This document shows, piece after piece, positions 26,237-35,713 of a stretch of 64,000 nt of DNA. Source of the DNA: Prolixibacteraceae bacterium. Lineage in GTDB: Bacteria; Bacteroidota; Bacteroidia; Bacteroidales; Prolixibacteraceae. Each line of letters begins with the position of its first letter. The stretch's first letter is position 1. Below the pieces are notes generated by a model. That model searched no databases, was not told where the DNA came from, and saw only the letters and a program-made list of their open reading frames with translations. The translations under genes and the position numbers were made by a program. The DNA lies in contig JAFLKN010000053.1 of the NCBI GenBank assembly GCA_019163175.1, forward strand, positions 1-64,000. Reading direction: 5' to 3'.

Positions 26237-29200
26237 TTAAAATGTTACATTTATACCAAACGATATTCCTCTGGGAGCCGCGATAGCCATCATATCCTGA
26301 CCAACCCCACCAGTTCCGCCAAGTGCAGCCGAATTAGAGTTTCCTACTACATCGATTCCAGAATAATTGGTCCAAACAAAGAGATCAGACCCTGTAGTGA
26401 AAATTGAAGCAGCAGTGATAAGTCCTTTTGAAGTATTTGCTAACCATTTTTTATCAAGTGCATAAGAAAGCCTAACTTCGGCCAATCTCATGTAGTTGAT
26501 ATTTTGTTCTATCCAATCCGGGTCTGCTCCGGAATATCCATACTGCAGATCACCCAATTTTACACCAATGGTATTGGTTGTTGGTGTTGGAGTATTTTCG
26601 TAACCATCTTTCAATACTCCGGTGAAAACAACAGGAGGTGCTTCCCGCAAAGCCACAGATTCATCACTGTAACCATACTGCATCATGTAACGTTTGGTTC
26701 CATTAACAACTGCAGCTCCTACACGGCCATCCAACAATGCAGAAAGTGAAAAACCTTTGTATTTAACTGAAGCGGTAAAACCGAATAAAAAATCAGGTTC
26801 ACGATCTGCCAAATAACTCCATACTCCTGATGTTAAAGGCAAGCCAGTTGATGGATCGACCAAAACCTGACCATTGGTATTTCTTTGATAATCCTGACCA
26901 GTTAATGATGTAATAGGATAACCTACTTTAATACCATTTCTGATGTTCCCTGAATTCCAGGTATAAGCATTATAATATTCAGTAACATTTTCAGGTAACG
27001 ACTCAACATTACTCCAGTTCTTAGTGAAATTGACACTGGTATTGACAACCCAGTTGCGGTTCTTTACAATATCGCCACTAACTCTCAATTCAGCTCCACT
27101 CGTTTTGAACGAACCCACATTCATATTATTCAATACGAAGCCGGTTGCATAACTCATTCGGAAACCTGTAATAATCTGGTCTTTTGAGAATGTGTTATAA
27201 TACGACATATCTATGTCCATTCTGTTTTTGAAAAGGCGAGCTTCCATACCGACTTCCCATGATGTATTCATCTCGGGGCGAAGATTTTCATTTGGACCAG
27301 TAAAACCGTATCGGTATCCGCCATAAGAGGTAGCTGCAGCTTCAAGGGCAGGATAGATAGATAATGGTGGGGCATCTTTACCTACCTGAGCAACTGAACC
27401 TCTAAGTTTTACATAGCTGAAAGTCTCCGAAACCGATTTCATAAAAGGAAGGTCGGAAACAATAATACTTAAATCAGCAGCAGGATAAAAATAACTGTTG
27501 TTGGCTAAAGGAAGTGTAGACGACCAGTCATTACTACCACGAATGGTCAGGAACGCCATATTGTTATATGAGAATTCAAATGATCCCTTTACTGACTGAA
27601 GACGTCTTTTCATCGTCCTTGTGATATTGACTAAAGTTGCAATATCTGTATTATTTATAGACTGAAAATCGGGAACCATAAATTTTTCACCATGTACAGA
27701 TAAGGTTTTTGATCCTTGTTCAAGCTGGTGATAACCCACCTGAGCAGAAGCATTAAACTTTCCGAATTCTTTCTTATACGTTGAAATAATATTGATGATA
27801 GGATTCGATTCATTTACCTTGGCCTGATCATAAGATCCAGTTCCGGTAGCAGTGGAAGACCATTGCGGATGACGTACAATCACCATCGTAGTTGAACTTA
27901 CGTCGAACCCAACCTGAGCGCGAATAAGCATATCCTTAATTGGAGTAATATTAATGGCCATATTTGAAATGAAACGCTGTGTCTCATCGTAATTTTTGTT
28001 CTTATACAAATCAAAATATGGATTTAAAATATCAACATCAGCATATTTATTCGGATAACGAATATTCCCGGCAGCATTCAAATATGAACTCATATCATCT
28101 GTTAAAGGCCAGTTCATAGCTCTTTGTAAAACACCGCCTGTACCTTTTGAAACTTTTGTATTACTAACATTGGCATAACTCAGTGATGATTCAATGTTCA
28201 TCCATTTAGAGAGCTTAGCCGTTCCTGATAAAGTAATATTATCACGGGCATAATCGGAAGTAGGAACTATACCAGTCTGTTTTGTTGTACTGGCAGCCGC
28301 GCGAAAAGTCATAGCTTCAGTACCTGCTTCAAACGACAAATTGTGCTTTTGACTTATACCTGTTTGAAATAAATTCTCCAGATTGTTATACAATTGAGTT
28401 CCGGGAGCATAGGCTGCACCAAATCTTCTTGAAGTATAGTAGTTGGTATTGTTATACATACCGTTATCATATTTGGTTTGCATCTCCGGATAACGATAAG
28501 CCTGATCAAAACGGAAATAGTTGTTATAATTTACAATTCCTCTTCCTATTTTTCCTTTCTTGGTGGTAATAATAATAGCACCGTTTGAGGCATCACTACC
28601 ATAAAGTGCAGCGGCTGCAGCCCCTTTCAAAACAGTAATATTTTCAATGTCCTCCGGATTTAGGTCGGAACCACGGTTACTAAAATCCAGAGTACGGTCA
28701 GCAACTACAGGATCAGAACCTGCCTTGGCGGCAAGACCGCCGATAGGGTTGAATGTTGTATTACTCATCGGAATACCATCAATAACATACAATGGCTGAT
28801 TATTCCCGGAAATTGAAGTAGCACCACGGATAAGCACAGAGCTTGAAGATCCGGGGGTACCTCCAGAGTTAGTAATTTGAACACCAGCAACACGACCTTG
28901 CAGTGAATTAACAAAATTTTCACGTCCTGATTCAGCAATATCTGAACCCTTCACCGATTGAGTTGCTGCACCAACAGCCCTGGCAGCACGTTTTATACCA
29001 TACTCACCAATAATTACGGCTTCATCTAGCATAACATTTGAGACTTCAAGCCTCACATCAATCGTTGTTTTTGTACCAACAACAATCTCCTGAAGATTGT
29101 ATCCTATTGATGAAAAAACAAGTACCTGACCACTGGAAGCCTGAATGCTATATTCTCCATTCATGCCAGTAATTGCACCTCTGGTTGTACCTTTTACCAA

Positions 29201-29338
29201 AACGGTTACACCAGGAATAGATTCATTATTACTCGCATCAACCACCTTACCTTTAAAGGTAAGTGTCTGTTGTGCGCTGGATGTCTGCGCAAGCATGATC
29301 CCCAGCCCCATTAAACACATTAGAAGGATTGCTTTCAT
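26237..29338 (-). CDS. SusC/RagA-type TonB-dependent outer-membrane channel
   Basis: TonB-linked outer-membrane importer of 1033 residues. Signal peptide (1-22), a carboxypeptidase-regulatory-like domain (about 25-105) with FKGKVVDASNNESIPGVTV, a plug domain (about 115-230) with GRVAGVQITNSGGTPGSSSS and LYVIDGIPM, and a large beta-barrel ending in an aromatic strand (GISFGINVTF). It heads the transcript. A promoter with an upstream motif shared with murK lies about 145-200 bp before the start. The plug and barrel are typical; no substrate can be inferred directly. Confidence 0.96.
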   Translation of the reverse strand: MKAILLMCLMGLGIMLAQTSSAQQTLTFKGKVVDASNNESIPGVTVLVKGTTRGAITGMNGEYSIQASSGQVLVFSSIGYNLQEIVVGTKTTIDVRLEVSNVMLDEAVIIGEYGIKRAARAVGAATQSVKGSDIAESGRENFVNSLQGRVAGVQITNSGGTPGSSSSVLIRGATSISGNNQPLYVIDGIPMSNTTFNPIGGLAAKAGSDPVVADRTLDFSNRGSDLNPEDIENITVLKGAAAAALYGSDASNGAIIITTKKGKIGRGIVNYNNYFRFDQAYRYPEMQTKYDNGMYNNTNYYTSRRFGAAYAPGTQLYNNLENLFQTGISQKHNLSFEAGTEAMTFRAAASTTKQTGIVPTSDYARDNITLSGTAKLSKWMNIESSLSYANVSNTKVSKGTGGVLQRAMNWPLTDDMSSYLNAAGNIRYPNKYADVDILNPYFDLYKNKNYDETQRFISNMAINITPIKDMLIRAQVGFDVSSTTMVIVRHPQWSSTATGTGSYDQAKVNESNPIINIISTYKKEFGKFNASAQVGYHQLEQGSKTLSVHGEKFMVPDFQSINNTDIATLVNITRTMKRRLQSVKGSFEFSYNNMAFLTIRGSNDWSSTLPLANNSYFYPAADLSIIVSDLPFMKSVSETFSYVKLRGSVAQVGKDAPPLSIYPALEAAATSYGGYRYGFTGPNENLRPEMNTSWEVGMEARLFKNRMDIDMSYYNTFSKDQIITGFRMSYATGFVLNNMNVGSFKTSGAELRVSGDIVKNRNWVVNTSVNFTKNWSNVESLPENVTEYYNAYTWNSGNIRNGIKVGYPITSLTGQDYQRNTNGQVLVDPSTGLPLTSGVWSYLADREPDFLFGFTASVKYKGFSLSALLDGRVGAAVVNGTKRYMMQYGYSDESVALREAPPVVFTGVLKDGYENTPTPTTNTIGVKLGDLQYGYSGADPDWIEQNINYMRLAEVRLSYALDKKWLANTSKGLITAASIFTTGSDLFVWTNYSGIDVVGNSNSAALGGTGGVGQDMMAIAAPRGISFGINVTF

Positions 29339-29480
29339 TTCATTTCATTTAATTTTGGTTATACGTATAATTTCAGATTTTTTATTTTTGATTTAAACAA
29401 AGTATAAACAGATTAACTTTTTTAAATTTTAGTTGCCCGGGGGAAAGCTGAAACTTGATGATTAAGTGTAAATTTTGGAA

Positions 29481-29536
29481 CTAAAGTAAAAATTTATTTC
29501 CAAAAAACATGTGTTTTTGTAACATGTAATACCAAT
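29481..29536 (-). promoter_or_regulatory. SusC promoter with upstream motif shared with murK
   Basis: On the reverse strand ATTGGTATTACATGTTA (29536-29520) precedes a -7-like TACTTTAG (29488-29481), with 48 nt between motif start and TA. The same motif (one mismatch) and exactly the same 48-nt spacing occur before murK. ACAT recurs at about 15 bp, as for a dimeric activator. Transcription would start near 29475, leaving a 137-nt leader. The rest of the 308-bp gap is AT-rich with no gene. Confidence 0.55.
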
Positions 29537-29646
29537 TTATTTTTTATAAATTTTTATATTTTTTTAACACTTGAATATCAGCGCATTATAAAATCATAAA
29601 ATGATATTATTTTCTAAAACATATGCAAAGATGTAATTCAGGTATT

Positions 29647-30867
29647 TTAAGGATAAAGCAAGTACTTTTTACGCAGCATTTTAAAGTCAGACAAACCCGG
29701 TTCCCACGAATCTCGTATCTCCTTTTCTGATTTACCCGCCCTAATTTGTTCTTTCAAGAGCGAATTACCTGCTAACTTATCGAAATTCCCCATCTGATTG
29801 CTTTGTTTGAAATCGAAGAACTTTTCCTTAGATGGATAAGCCTGGTACATTTCGAATAACCAATTCAGATTGATTTTGCCGCTTTTACGTAGCTCAGTCA
29901 GGTTATATTTCCTTAAATCAAGTCCGTAGCAGACTTTATTCTGATGCAGTGGAGTTTCACTCATTCCTTTTATACCGACAGGAGTGAACGAAAATTCGTA
30001 TTTCCCTTTTAAATCAGGATTTCCAAGTACCGTAAACGGGTAATAAGTTCCTCTGCCCTGACTGATAATTGTACCTTCAAATAAACAAAGCGAAGGATAC
30101 AACAAAATGGATTGCGCAGTATTCAAATTGGGTGACGGGGCAACTGGTAATACATATTCCGTATCATGCGAATAGTTAGCAACCTGCATTATGGTTACCT
30201 GACATTTCACCTTATTAGTCAGCCAACCTTCGCCATTGTACAACAGAGCCAGTTCGCCAACTGTCATTCCATGCGTAATGGGTATAGGGAACATTCCAAT
30301 ACCCGATTTTAGTTTCATATCCAGAATTGGTCCGTCAACTGTGAAGCCGTTTGGGTTTGGACGATCCAATACAATAAGCTGCTTCTGATTATCTGCGCAT
30401 GATTCCATTACGCGCGCCAACAGGTTGATGTAGGTATAAAATCGTGCACCCACATCCTGAATATCAAAAATAACCACATCAACATTGGCTAAATCTTCTT
30501 TTGAAGGTTTGCTCTTTTTGCCATAAAGCGAAATTTCAGGAATACCTGTTTTGGCATCGATGCTATCGGCAACCACTGCACCTGCACTGGCTGTTCCACG
30601 AAAACCGTGCTCCGGGCCAAAGATCTTTACGATGTTTACCTGTAGCGATTTCAAGCTATCGACCAGCGAAGTTTTGCCGATAATTGATGTTTGATTGGCA
30701 ACAATGGCTACCCGCTTGCCTTTGAGCAATGGCAGGTACTTTTCGGTTTGCTCTGCACCAGTTTTAATGGGTGAGGCATTTGAATTATTCAGGACAGGAT
30801 TTCCGCAAGAAATCAGGAACGTGAGTACCAAAATCAGTGTAAATAATGATGATTTGATTCGTTTCAT
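29647..30867 (-). CDS. namZ: exo-beta-N-acetylmuramidase NamZ, GH171 (DUF1343), copy 1
   Basis: Releases MurNAc from the non-reducing end of peptidoglycan fragments, the activity described for NamZ of B. subtilis and Tannerella. DUF1343 motifs: IFGPEHGFRG, VVIFDIQDVGARFYTYI, LDRPNPNGFTVDG and THGMTVGELALLYNGEG. The N-terminus MKRIKSSLFTLILVLTFLISC is a lipoprotein signal. An ATG nine codons upstream (30894) would overlap the preceding gene, so 30867 is preferred; then 7 bp separate them. Last gene of the long leftward unit; 406 residues. Confidence 0.92.
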   Translation of the reverse strand: MKRIKSSLFTLILVLTFLISCGNPVLNNSNASPIKTGAEQTEKYLPLLKGKRVAIVANQTSIIGKTSLVDSLKSLQVNIVKIFGPEHGFRGTASAGAVVADSIDAKTGIPEISLYGKKSKPSKEDLANVDVVIFDIQDVGARFYTYINLLARVMESCADNQKQLIVLDRPNPNGFTVDGPILDMKLKSGIGMFPIPITHGMTVGELALLYNGEGWLTNKVKCQVTIMQVANYSHDTEYVLPVAPSPNLNTAQSILLYPSLCLFEGTIISQGRGTYYPFTVLGNPDLKGKYEFSFTPVGIKGMSETPLHQNKVCYGLDLRKYNLTELRKSGKINLNWLFEMYQAYPSKEKFFDFKQSNQMGNFDKLAGNSLLKEQIRAGKSEKEIRDSWEPGLSDFKMLRKKYLLYP

Positions 30868-30874
30868 GGTTAGG

Positions 30875-31906
30875 CTATTTGTTAATTGTTTCAATCATTG
30901 CTAAGTAATTTTCAATGGGCACATAAGTTGGTATGCTGTTTCCCGATCCCAAAGCATAGGCTTTTGACCCGGTTAATTCCAGCATTTTCAGGCATCTTTC
31001 GGCTATAGTTTCAGGCGTACTGCGAACCAAAAAATCCATATCAATACCTCCCATAACAGCAATTTGCTCATGCCAAAGCTTCCAGGCCTCTTCTACAGGT
31101 AGAATATTGTCTTCGTACGAATGTTTGGCATCATAGTTCATATCCTCAACAACATCGTCAAGCACCTCCGAAAGATTTCCGCAGGAATGAAGTATGGCAT
31201 ATTTCCCATTTTGGTGAATGGCTTCAACTATCTTTTTATGCCAGGGAAATACAAATTGACGAAGCATATCGGGCGAGAGCATAGTTTGAGTTTTGAATCC
31301 CCAGTCGTCATTTACGATTAATGCCCCAACGGTTTCTATGGCACTGCATATTTCGTAAAAACGCAGCAAGCGCGAGCCGACCTCATCAAAAATGGCTTTC
31401 GTCAAATCCTCATCTTCGTAAATCAGAAAACAAAGCCGCTCAAAACCAACCAAATCGATTACATTTTCGAGCACACCACCCGGCGCTGAGACAATAAATT
31501 TCATTCCTTCAATCAATTCTGATGATAATTTATTCAGTAATTCGAAGTCGCCTTTTTCAGGATCAGGCCAATTGTATGATTCAAATGTTGCTCGGTTGGT
31601 TATTGCAGAACCTTCATTGAGCGATACCGTGGCTTTCTTCTCATGATCAGTGTTTTCGAACGAAAAAGCGTTAAAGTAGCGCGAAGGAATTGTGGCATAA
31701 TCATATCCTGCCCGATGAAAAAATTGAATAATATCCCGAATCTGGTCTTCCCGTTTATCTGTTCCAGCAAATGGCCTGTCGTTCACAAATGAAATCAGTT
31801 CGCCATTGACGAAATATTCAAAAAGCACTGGCCGATCAGGCTTCTGACGACAAAGCACTTTCTCCAGTTGATGAAAGTCAGCGGGATATTTTCGGGTTAA
31901 GACCAT
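30875..31906 (-). CDS. uroporphyrinogen-decarboxylase-family protein
   Basis: Cytoplasmic protein of 343 residues with a UroD-like barrel. HSCGNLSEVLDD near residue 245 resembles the HxCG(N/D) metal-binding motif of UroD-type methyltransferases (MtaA/CmuA) rather than true HemE, whose N-terminal substrate motif was not found. It starts right after the stop of the second namZ gene and ends 7 bp before the first, so it is co-transcribed with two MurNAc-releasing enzymes. No corrinoid protein is nearby. Its function is unknown; haem synthesis is unlikely. Confidence 0.8.
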   Translation of the reverse strand: MVLTRKYPADFHQLEKVLCRQKPDRPVLFEYFVNGELISFVNDRPFAGTDKREDQIRDIIQFFHRAGYDYATIPSRYFNAFSFENTDHEKKATVSLNEGSAITNRATFESYNWPDPEKGDFELLNKLSSELIEGMKFIVSAPGGVLENVIDLVGFERLCFLIYEDEDLTKAIFDEVGSRLLRFYEICSAIETVGALIVNDDWGFKTQTMLSPDMLRQFVFPWHKKIVEAIHQNGKYAILHSCGNLSEVLDDVVEDMNYDAKHSYEDNILPVEEAWKLWHEQIAVMGGIDMDFLVRSTPETIAERCLKMLELTGSKAYALGSGNSIPTYVPIENYLAMIETINK

Positions 31907-33139
31907 TTATTTGTATAAATAATATTTCTTCGATAGTTGCTTAAAAGCAAGCTCATCTTTGCGCCAGTAGGGCAACATATCTTCTACCTTCATATTTTTG
32001 GCCATCAGCAAACGAATCTGATCTGAGCCACAAACCTTGTCGAACATGTCGTAGCGCTTCTCTGTTTCCGGACCAAAACATTTCTTATCAGGATAAAGAG
32101 AAGCCATTTCCTGCATCACGTAAAACTGAATTTCAGTCAATCGGACCTTTTTATAATCGGTCAAATAAAACTGAACTCCGGAATAATTTTTCCCCTGTCC
32201 TACCGCATAAAAGGGTTTCAGGAAAATAGGCCGAAACAAAACTCCGGGCAATTGCAGCTTATTTAAACGCTGACTTAATGCTGAAGCATCAATCGAGTCT
32301 TTAGCGAATAGCTGAAAAGGAAGGGTGTAGCCCACTCCTATCGACATAAAGCTGAACTCACCTAAAATTCCTGAAGCCGCATAATAATAAGCCGAAGTTG
32401 CTTGCGGAACATGAGGAGATGTCAGCACCCAAGGCAAATCGGTTTGATCAAAAGTCAGGCTTCGTTTCCAGCCTTTCATTGGAACAACAGTGAGTTTGCA
32501 TTGCTTTTTCAGCATATTCTCGCCATTCAGCAGTTTTGCCAATTCGCCACAGGTAAGTCCGTAGATGTAAGGAATTTTGAATTGACTAACGAAAGAAATG
32601 AACTTATCTTCGGCCAGATTGCCTTCCACTTTTAACCCACCAACCGGGTTTGGACGATCCAATACAACAAATTCGATATTATTTTCGGCAGCAGCTTCCA
32701 TTGCAAGCCCCATTGTGCTGATGTAGGTATATGAACGGCAACCAATATCCTGAATGTCGTAAACCAACACATCCACATCCTTCAACATTTCAGCGTTGGC
32801 TTTGCGGGTTTTGCCATAAAGCGAATACACCGGAATTCCGGTTTGTTTATCGATGGTGGTTTCTATTTTATCTCCAGCATAAACATCACCACGCACGCCA
32901 TGCTCCGGCCCGTAAAGTGCTACCAGCTTCACTCCTTGAGCCTCGTTCAGAATATCGACGGATGATTTCAGCTGCGAATCGACTCCTGTTGGGTTCGTGA
33001 TCAACCCAACGCGTTTACCCTGAAGTATTTTAAAATTGCTTTCACGCAATACTTCAATTCCGGTTCTCACCTTTGAAGCGGCAAAGGCATTCAAAATCAG
33101 GAATGATAAAAGGGTAATCAGAAAGGTTTTTGTTTTCAT
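31907..33139 (-). CDS. namZ: exo-beta-N-acetylmuramidase NamZ, GH171 (DUF1343), copy 2
   Basis: Second NamZ homologue, 410 residues, with a cleavable signal peptide (ending NAFAAS) instead of a lipoprotein signal. Motifs: LYGPEHGVRGDVYAGD, VLVYDIQDIGCRSYTYI, LDRPNPVGGLKVEG and GLTCGELAKLLNGEN. The two copies keep the same framework but differ widely, so they may act on different fragments or in different places (soluble here, membrane-anchored in copy 1). The UroD-like gene begins at the very next base. Confidence 0.92.
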   Translation of the reverse strand: MKTKTFLITLLSFLILNAFAASKVRTGIEVLRESNFKILQGKRVGLITNPTGVDSQLKSSVDILNEAQGVKLVALYGPEHGVRGDVYAGDKIETTIDKQTGIPVYSLYGKTRKANAEMLKDVDVLVYDIQDIGCRSYTYISTMGLAMEAAAENNIEFVVLDRPNPVGGLKVEGNLAEDKFISFVSQFKIPYIYGLTCGELAKLLNGENMLKKQCKLTVVPMKGWKRSLTFDQTDLPWVLTSPHVPQATSAYYYAASGILGEFSFMSIGVGYTLPFQLFAKDSIDASALSQRLNKLQLPGVLFRPIFLKPFYAVGQGKNYSGVQFYLTDYKKVRLTEIQFYVMQEMASLYPDKKCFGPETEKRYDMFDKVCGSDQIRLLMAKNMKVEDMLPYWRKDELAFKQLSKKYYLYK

Positions 33140-33172
33140 TGCTAGGTTTAATTTATTTTAGTTTTACGCTAT

Positions 33173-33221
33173 TCCGTCCGAAAGATCATTATTGCTCTTT
33201 TGAATTTTGATCGCGGACGGA
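33173..33221. repeat. intercistronic hairpin between the AmiE-like and namZ genes
   Basis: TCCGTCCG (33173-33180) pairs with CGGACGGA (33214-33221), and GATCA (33184-33188) with TGATC (33208-33212) further in. No T tract follows on the reverse strand. It sits in the 183-bp gap inside the unit and may act as an mRNA-stability or processing site. No gene was seen in the gap. Confidence 0.5.
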
Positions 33222-33322
33222 TTCTTTCTGTTTGTCGTTTATTCTACAAATATTTCACTCCTCCGGAGTTAAATCAACAAGTCAACTTGATAACCTGACA
33301 ACATTTCCAACTCTTCAATCCA

Positions 33323-35230
33323 TCAGTCCTTCAATTGCTTATAAATGGCCGATAATATTTCAGTTCGCACATTCAAATCGCTGATAAGACTATTGTTGCG
33401 GGTTGGATAAACACGATTCGACAGGAAAACATACATTAACCGGGTTTTTGGATCCATCCATACAAAAGTTCCGGTAAACCCGAAATGGCCAAAGCTTTCA
33501 GGACTCACTTCCGGACAAGGATAAGCTTCGGAAGGTTTCAGCGAATCGAGATTAAGCGAAGGTTTATCGAAAATCACACCCCGGCGATTTTTGTTCTGCG
33601 GAAACTGAGCTCGGGTAAATTCTTTCATGGTTGCCTCGCTCACGTATTGTTTTCCGCCATAGGTTCCCATTTGCAAATACATTTGCATCAGTTTTGCCAA
33701 ATCGTTAGCCGAAGCAAAAACACCCGCATTTCCTGAAATTCCTCCCAAAACAGCAGCCGACTCGTCGTGAACCGTTCCCTGAATCAACTGATAACGGTAG
33801 TAAGTATCGAGTTCGGTGGGTGCAATCTGGTCGCGCGAAAAACGATCGAGTGGATTATAGGTAATGGCATAAGCGCCCAAAGGTTTGTAGAATTGGTCTT
33901 CCACATAGGTCTTAAAATCAGTCCCCGAAATGCGCTCAACAATTTGAGGAGTAATTACCAAAGGCAAATCGCTGTACACATACTTACCTCTGGTTTTAAG
34001 CGGAGTCTGGCGAATCTCGCGATTTACAACTTTCTGAAATTTCTTATGCAGATACATTCCGGGAGCCACACAGAGCGTGTGATTTTTGTCGGGTGCCGCC
34101 GTGTACCATTTGGGCGATGGCTTCCCATTTTCCATAGTCTGCTTGTAAAAGCCTATAAAAGGAACCAATCCCGACTGGTGAGCATACAATTCGCGGACAG
34201 TCACATCAGACTTGTCGGATCGGTGAAACAGACGATTTTTCCAGTCAGTGAAATAGTCAGCAACTGGTTTATCCAGATTAATTTTTCCTTCATCGTACAA
34301 TTTCAATACTCCCGGCAAACCACCGGTTACTTTAGTCACCGAAGCAAGATCATACAAATCGTCCAATCCAGCCGGTTTGACTTTTTCAAAGGTCTGGTAA
34401 CCATACGCTTTTCTGAAAATGATTTTACCATCTTTAGCCACCAGCACATTACATCCGGGAAATGCTTTTTTCTCCAGCGCATTATTCACAATCGAATCGA
34501 TATCGCTGTTCAAATCAGCCGACGAGATGCCAACTTCCTCAGGAAGCGTGTATTTCAACCGAACCGGCTTTTCAATGTTGATTCCGGCACCCTGCTGATA
34601 CGTCGTTCCAATGTTGGCAGTTAATTTTCCTGAAGCTCCGATTCCACCGAAAATTAACTGAGCCGATAAAGACTGGGCTAAACTATCGTTATCCAGAGCC
34701 AGAATAAGTCCTGCAGGTTTTCCGGCACTTTTTACAGTGGCAAAAGCCTCCGGCTGACAGAAAAAGGTAATAACTGAAGTCCGTTCCCGATTCAAAAAAC
34801 TGATCAGTTTGGGGAGTTCCGTTGATGAATTGACAACATGAATTCCGGCAACGACCAAATTAAAGCCAGTCAGTTTCGATTGCATGTCTGCCAAATCCTG
34901 AGTTGTGAAATTCGCAGGAAGATTAAAAAAATCAACCTTCATGTAATTCTCCAGCATATGTTGAAATTCAGTTGGTCTCTCAGAACCAACCGAAAGTGCA
35001 GCAATTCTTAAGGTATCGAGACGTGCGAATGGGATCAGGTTATTTTTGTTCTCGAGCAAGACCAGTGAGGCTTCAATTTGTTGCCTTTTCTTCAATTCGG
35101 CTTCCTGTTCGTTCGCCGATTGGCACGAAACCAGTGCAACACCTAAAGCTGGAAGCATTGACCAGAAAAGAAAAACTAATCCAATTTTAAGGAACAAACC
35201 TGGTTTTAATTTTAAGCCGATTGATTTCAT
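33323..35230 (-). CDS. serine hydrolase (AmiE/beta-lactamase fold) fused to an orphan GH3_C domain
   Basis: Lipoprotein, C43 lipobox in the 642-codon numbering from the GTG at 35251; the ATG at 35230 (MKSIGLKLKPG) is the better start. Residues about 55-215 resemble the C-terminal domain of NagZ-type GH3 enzymes (ASLVLLENKNNLIPF), but the GH3 catalytic barrel is missing. Residues about 240-640 form a class C beta-lactamase-type hydrolase: SVTK (S304-K307), YSD in YVYSDLPLV, and GHFGFTGT. In B. subtilis, nagZ, amiE and namZ are adjacent and AmiE, of this fold, is a MurNAc-L-Ala amidase. The same job is likely here, by analogy. Confidence 0.82.
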   Translation of the reverse strand: MKSIGLKLKPGLFLKIGLVFLFWSMLPALGVALVSCQSANEQEAELKKRQQIEASLVLLENKNNLIPFARLDTLRIAALSVGSERPTEFQHMLENYMKVDFFNLPANFTTQDLADMQSKLTGFNLVVAGIHVVNSSTELPKLISFLNRERTSVITFFCQPEAFATVKSAGKPAGLILALDNDSLAQSLSAQLIFGGIGASGKLTANIGTTYQQGAGINIEKPVRLKYTLPEEVGISSADLNSDIDSIVNNALEKKAFPGCNVLVAKDGKIIFRKAYGYQTFEKVKPAGLDDLYDLASVTKVTGGLPGVLKLYDEGKINLDKPVADYFTDWKNRLFHRSDKSDVTVRELYAHQSGLVPFIGFYKQTMENGKPSPKWYTAAPDKNHTLCVAPGMYLHKKFQKVVNREIRQTPLKTRGKYVYSDLPLVITPQIVERISGTDFKTYVEDQFYKPLGAYAITYNPLDRFSRDQIAPTELDTYYRYQLIQGTVHDESAAVLGGISGNAGVFASANDLAKLMQMYLQMGTYGGKQYVSEATMKEFTRAQFPQNKNRRGVIFDKPSLNLDSLKPSEAYPCPEVSPESFGHFGFTGTFVWMDPKTRLMYVFLSNRVYPTRNNSLISDLNVRTEILSAIYKQLKD

Positions 35231-35247
35231 ATTCCCGTTTATTAAAT

Positions 35248-35706
35248 TCACAATTTATTTATTTCCAACTGTCTGCAAATCCTTTCCAATTCCGCTTCTG
35301 CAGAATCAACATTTTCAGCCTTTGCCAAAGGCATTAACTCTTTACCCTTCGAATCATACAAAATCAGCCGGTAATCTTCGGTGGTACTATCCAGCGTTCT
35401 GTTGCCTCCACTGTAAGTTCGCCATATTTTTCCCGACCTTCTGATTCCTATTTTCATATCTGGTTTTACATTCAGCCATTCTCCGGTTTTTATTATTCCA
35501 AACAGATTATTCAGAAACCGGACTCTTTTTTGGCCTGAATCAACTTCGGTGCTCGAATAAGTAAACCCGACAAATGCCCCGATAACAAGTAAAAGCAGCG
35601 AGAACAACGAAAACCAGACTGAAGCTAAACCAGCCACAAACACGATTATTCCGGAGAAAGAACCTACCGGTCCAAAAGATTTATCGAGTTTGTTATGGCT
35701 TATCAT
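35248..35706 (-). CDS. small two-helix membrane protein, unknown function
   Basis: A 152-residue protein with two adjacent hydrophobic helices (about 14-32 and 33-51) and a soluble C-terminal part rich in basic and polar residues. No family was recognised. It ends next to the start of the AmiE-like gene and starts 7 bp after the DUF4922 gene, so it belongs to the long leftward unit. Confidence 0.65.
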   Translation of the reverse strand: MISHNKLDKSFGPVGSFSGIIVFVAGLASVWFSLFSLLLLVIGAFVGFTYSSTEVDSGQKRVRFLNNLFGIIKTGEWLNVKPDMKIGIRRSGKIWRTYSGGNRTLDSTTEDYRLILYDSKGKELMPLAKAENVDSAEAELERICRQLEINKL

Positions 35707-35713
35707 TTTATAC

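Noticed and set aside
33767-34624. 285-codon open frame on the plus strand
   Set aside because: It lies opposite the serine hydrolase gene, whose motifs are clear; the antisense frame shows no recognisable domain.
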